64,000 bases of DNA. Source: Chloroflexota bacterium. Its GTDB lineage: Bacteria; Chloroflexota; Anaerolineae; SpSt-313. Location: contig JAKPJZ010000093.1 of NCBI GenBank assembly GCA_029553955.1, positions 1-64,000 of the forward strand, read 5' to 3'. The notes below the pieces were generated by a model, which saw nothing but the letters and a program-made list of their open reading frames with translations, ran no database searches and was not told where the DNA came from. Below are positions 62,130 through 64,000 of this stretch, one piece after another (the first letter of the stretch is position 1; every line of letters begins with the position of its first letter). A program made the translations under genes and the position numbers.

Positions 62130-63716
62130 ATGCTGCGCCCCATGAACAAGCGCGACATCGAGCACTATGCTGCACAGGCGGGACTGCGCCTGGATGACGA
62201 TGAGCTGGCCGAATTCGCCATCGTTGCAGAGTTCATGCTCAGCCAATTGCGACCTCTCGACACTCAGCCCGCTCCCTCCGTGCCGCGTGTCGAGGCGGTG
62301 CGTGACGTCGGGCGCCGGGCGACCCGATCCGAAGATCCGCGCAACGCGATCGTACGCTGGTGCAAGGTCAAGGGCTTCAAGGATGGCATCCTTTCGGGGA
62401 AACGGGTAGGGCTCAAAGACAATTTCGCGATCTCCGGAATCCCTATGACCTGCGGATCGCAATTGTTCCAGGGCTACATCCCGGAGAGCGACTCCGTCGT
62501 GGCAGAGCGTCTACTACAAGCAGGCGCCGAGATCGTTGCTACCCTCAACATGGACGACCTGGCCTTCTCCGGTGGCGCCGACCTCAGTGCCTACGGGCCG
62601 ATCCTCAACCCCATCGATCCGACGCGCACTTCTGGCGGGTCGTCTGGTGGAGCGGCTGTCGCTCTCTACTATGAAGGCATCGACATCACCTTCGGGGCTG
62701 ACCAGGGTGGCTCTATCCGTGAACCGGCTTCCTGGTGCGGGGTTCTCGGCCTCAAGCCGACATTTGGCCTGGTGCCCTATACCGGCATCCTCGGGCTCGA
62801 TGCCTCCCTTGACCACGCCGGCCCACTGGCACGCACGACCGAGAACCTAGCCCTCGGACTCCAGGCGGTCGCGGGCAAGCACGAATCCGACCCGAGGCAG
62901 GTGAATGTGGTGACCGCCGACTATGTCGCCGCTGTCCGTGATGCGCCAACCGATCTCAAAGGCATCACCATCGGCCTGGTGAAGGAGGGTTTTGATCCTG
63001 CCAACGTCGAAACAGAAAGTATAGAAGCCACTCTTGAGGCGGTAGAGCGCATGCGCCGACTCGGCGCCCGCACTGTTGACGTGAGCATCCCCGAACACGC
63101 AACGGCCGGCGGCATCAGTTTCGCCACTTTCCTCGAAGGCGAAATCGCCTCGCTCTTCGGGTTCGGTAACGGTTATCACTGGCAGGGCCGCTACGACCTC
63201 ACCCTGCCCATCGCGCTTGGGCAAGGCCTGCGGACCTTCTCCGACGACCTTCTTCCACAGCTCAAAGCTGTCCTGATCGTCGGCAGTTACCTCCACGACC
63301 ACTACTTTAGCTACTACTATGCCAAGGCACAGAACCTGCGCCCCAGCCTACGTGCAGCGTATGATGCTGCTCTCAAACACGTTGACTTTCTCGTCATGCC
63401 TACAACTCAGGTCCGTGCCCACAAGTACGAGGCTGAGATGTCAATCTCCCGCCGGATCGTCACCGGCTGGGATATGCTCGGCAACACCTCGCCCACCTGT
63501 CTGACCGGACACCCGGCTCTTTCGATGCCAGCGGCCGAGGCGGAGGGGCTGCCGGTTGGGACGATGCTGATCGGTCCGATGTTCTCAGAAGCTCGCATGC
63601 TCGCATTCGCTCGGACCTACGAAGGTGCCTTCGATTGGTGTCCATCGGCTGCTCAGCGCATCAGCCGGCCTCGCAGGGAGGTGGAATCAGGTGAGAGTCA
63701 CCGACAATGCCCTTAA
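62130..63716 (+). CDS. Amidase-signature-family amidohydrolase
   Basis: A 528-residue amidase. The Ser-cisSer-Lys triad is complete: Lys96 (RVGLKDNFA), Ser171 (TSGGSSGGAA) and Ser195 (ADQGGSIREPASWCG), at the same spacing as in GatA. An N-terminal helical extension of about 75 residues (NKRDIEHYAAQAGLRLDDDE) resembles that of Rhodococcus-type enantioselective amidases. It hydrolyses carboxamides to acids and ammonia; substrate probably imported by the neighbouring ABC system. ATG 62130 follows AAGGGAGG. It overlaps the ABC ATPase start by 26 bp. GatA itself is unlikely without gatB/gatC nearby. Confidence 0.9.
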   Translation: MLRPMNKRDIEHYAAQAGLRLDDDELAEFAIVAEFMLSQLRPLDTQPAPSVPRVEAVRDVGRRATRSEDPRNAIVRWCKVKGFKDGILSGKRVGLKDNFAISGIPMTCGSQLFQGYIPESDSVVAERLLQAGAEIVATLNMDDLAFSGGADLSAYGPILNPIDPTRTSGGSSGGAAVALYYEGIDITFGADQGGSIREPASWCGVLGLKPTFGLVPYTGILGLDASLDHAGPLARTTENLALGLQAVAGKHESDPRQVNVVTADYVAAVRDAPTDLKGITIGLVKEGFDPANVETESIEATLEAVERMRRLGARTVDVSIPEHATAGGISFATFLEGEIASLFGFGNGYHWQGRYDLTLPIALGQGLRTFSDDLLPQLKAVLIVGSYLHDHYFSYYYAKAQNLRPSLRAAYDAALKHVDFLVMPTTQVRAHKYEAEMSISRRIVTGWDMLGNTSPTCLTGHPALSMPAAEAEGLPVGTMLIGPMFSEARMLAFARTYEGAFDWCPSAAQRISRPRREVESGESHRQCP

Positions 63717-64000
63717 CATGTCGGGCATCTCGAAGAGCTATGGAGCCGCGCGCGTGCTCGAAGATGTCTCTCTGTCGGTCTGCGCCGGAACGATCCATGC
63801 GGTCCTCGGCGAAAACGGCGCGGGCAAGAGCACACTGATCGAGATCCTGGCTGGCAACGTGCTGCCCGACAGCGGTGAGATCCGTGTAGACGGGCAGTCC
63901 GTGCGTTTCTCCTCGGCTCGCGATGCCATGCACCACGGGATTGCGGTGGTTCATCAGCACCTGTCCCTTGCCCCAAATGTCACCGTCGCTGAGAACCTCC
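63691..64000 (+). CDS. ABC transporter ATP-binding protein (sugar-type, RbsA-like), partial
   Basis: The first 103 codons of an ATPase that runs past the window end: MSGISKSYGAARVLEDVSLS, Walker A LGENGAGKSTLIEIL, then IAVVHQHLSLAPNVTVAENL with the Q-loop, as in RbsA/XylG-type ATPases that have two nucleotide domains. GTG 63691 has GGGAGG upstream and overlaps the amidase; ATG 63718 is a shorter option. With the binding protein at 59841 it forms an ABC importer; a permease should follow beyond the window. Confidence 0.88.
   Translation, partial: MRVTDNALNMSGISKSYGAARVLEDVSLSVCAGTIHAVLGENGAGKSTLIEILAGNVLPDSGEIRVDGQSVRFSSARDAMHHGIAVVHQHLSLAPNVTVAENL

Noticed and set aside
62130-63716. GatA subunit of the amidotransferase
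   Set aside because: Triad spacing is the same, but the N-terminal extension, DQGGSIREP motif and neighbours point to a free-standing amidase.

Overview
The window is GC-rich bacterial chromosome, and the gene content fits Chloroflexota (Anaerolineae or Caldilineae grade). It holds MutS2 with an Smr tail, a RecQ without HRDC, lipoprotein serpins, a prokaryotic CASTOR/POLLUX-like channel, GH51, a trimeric-type PNP, LeuRS, FtsK and XerD. Phylum is an inference from gene content and style; no rRNA or tRNA gene was found to confirm it. Genes are monocistronic or in short operons, most with a readable sigma70-type promoter.

Layout. 1-6371: transposase tail, M28 peptidase, MscS channel, then a minus-strand threonine-catabolic operon (tdh, a cysteine-less redoxin-like gene, kbl). 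6626-14100: duplicated DinB-like protein, a gene-free C-rich island of about 1 kb, recQ, an SPFH-like protein, mutS2. 14205-20157: Phd/Doc toxin-antitoxin pair, CASTOR/POLLUX-like channel, TetR regulator, ftsK. 20355-31570: TipAL-type MerR regulator, GH51 arabinofuranosidase, cation P-type ATPase, a zinc-ribbon/RGG protein behind a structured leader, and a two-gene operon of a beta-propeller/lipase fusion and an HlyD-type adaptor. 31571-41106: xerD between two MITE-like elements, PNP, flippase-like membrane protein, GntR regulator, RidA, aldo/keto reductase, leuS. 41550-51054: small and hypothetical genes (pRiA4b-like, HEAT-like, sugar isomerase, methyltransferase, CPBP protease, DUF3795, YdeI-like, membrane proteins, polysaccharide deacetylase). 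51308-55762: a DUF559 nuclease gene bracketed by inverted palindromic repeats, then two serpin lipoproteins around a small membrane protein. 56960-61600: transposase debris, an intact IS630 element with a frameshift signal, and an IS5-type remnant. 58956-64000: a GntR-controlled uptake and catabolic cluster (sugar-type ABC binding lipoprotein, SnoaL-like, amidase, ABC ATPase running off the end).

The most unusual aspect is the density and variety of palindromic repeats. At least seven families lie between genes: MITE-like elements with target duplications, long perfect palindromes with unrelated interiors, TCATTGCGAG-type elements, and arrays of ACGCATCACGC-like words. Three more sit in frame inside essential genes (two in leuS, one in ftsK). 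A DUF559 nuclease gene is bracketed by inverted copies of one family, which also supplies its C-terminus and stop codon. Several leaders look regulated at the RNA level: the zinc-ribbon gene has its Shine-Dalgarno paired with an upstream complement, and mutS2 and the P-type ATPase carry an intrinsic-terminator hairpin between promoter and start codon.
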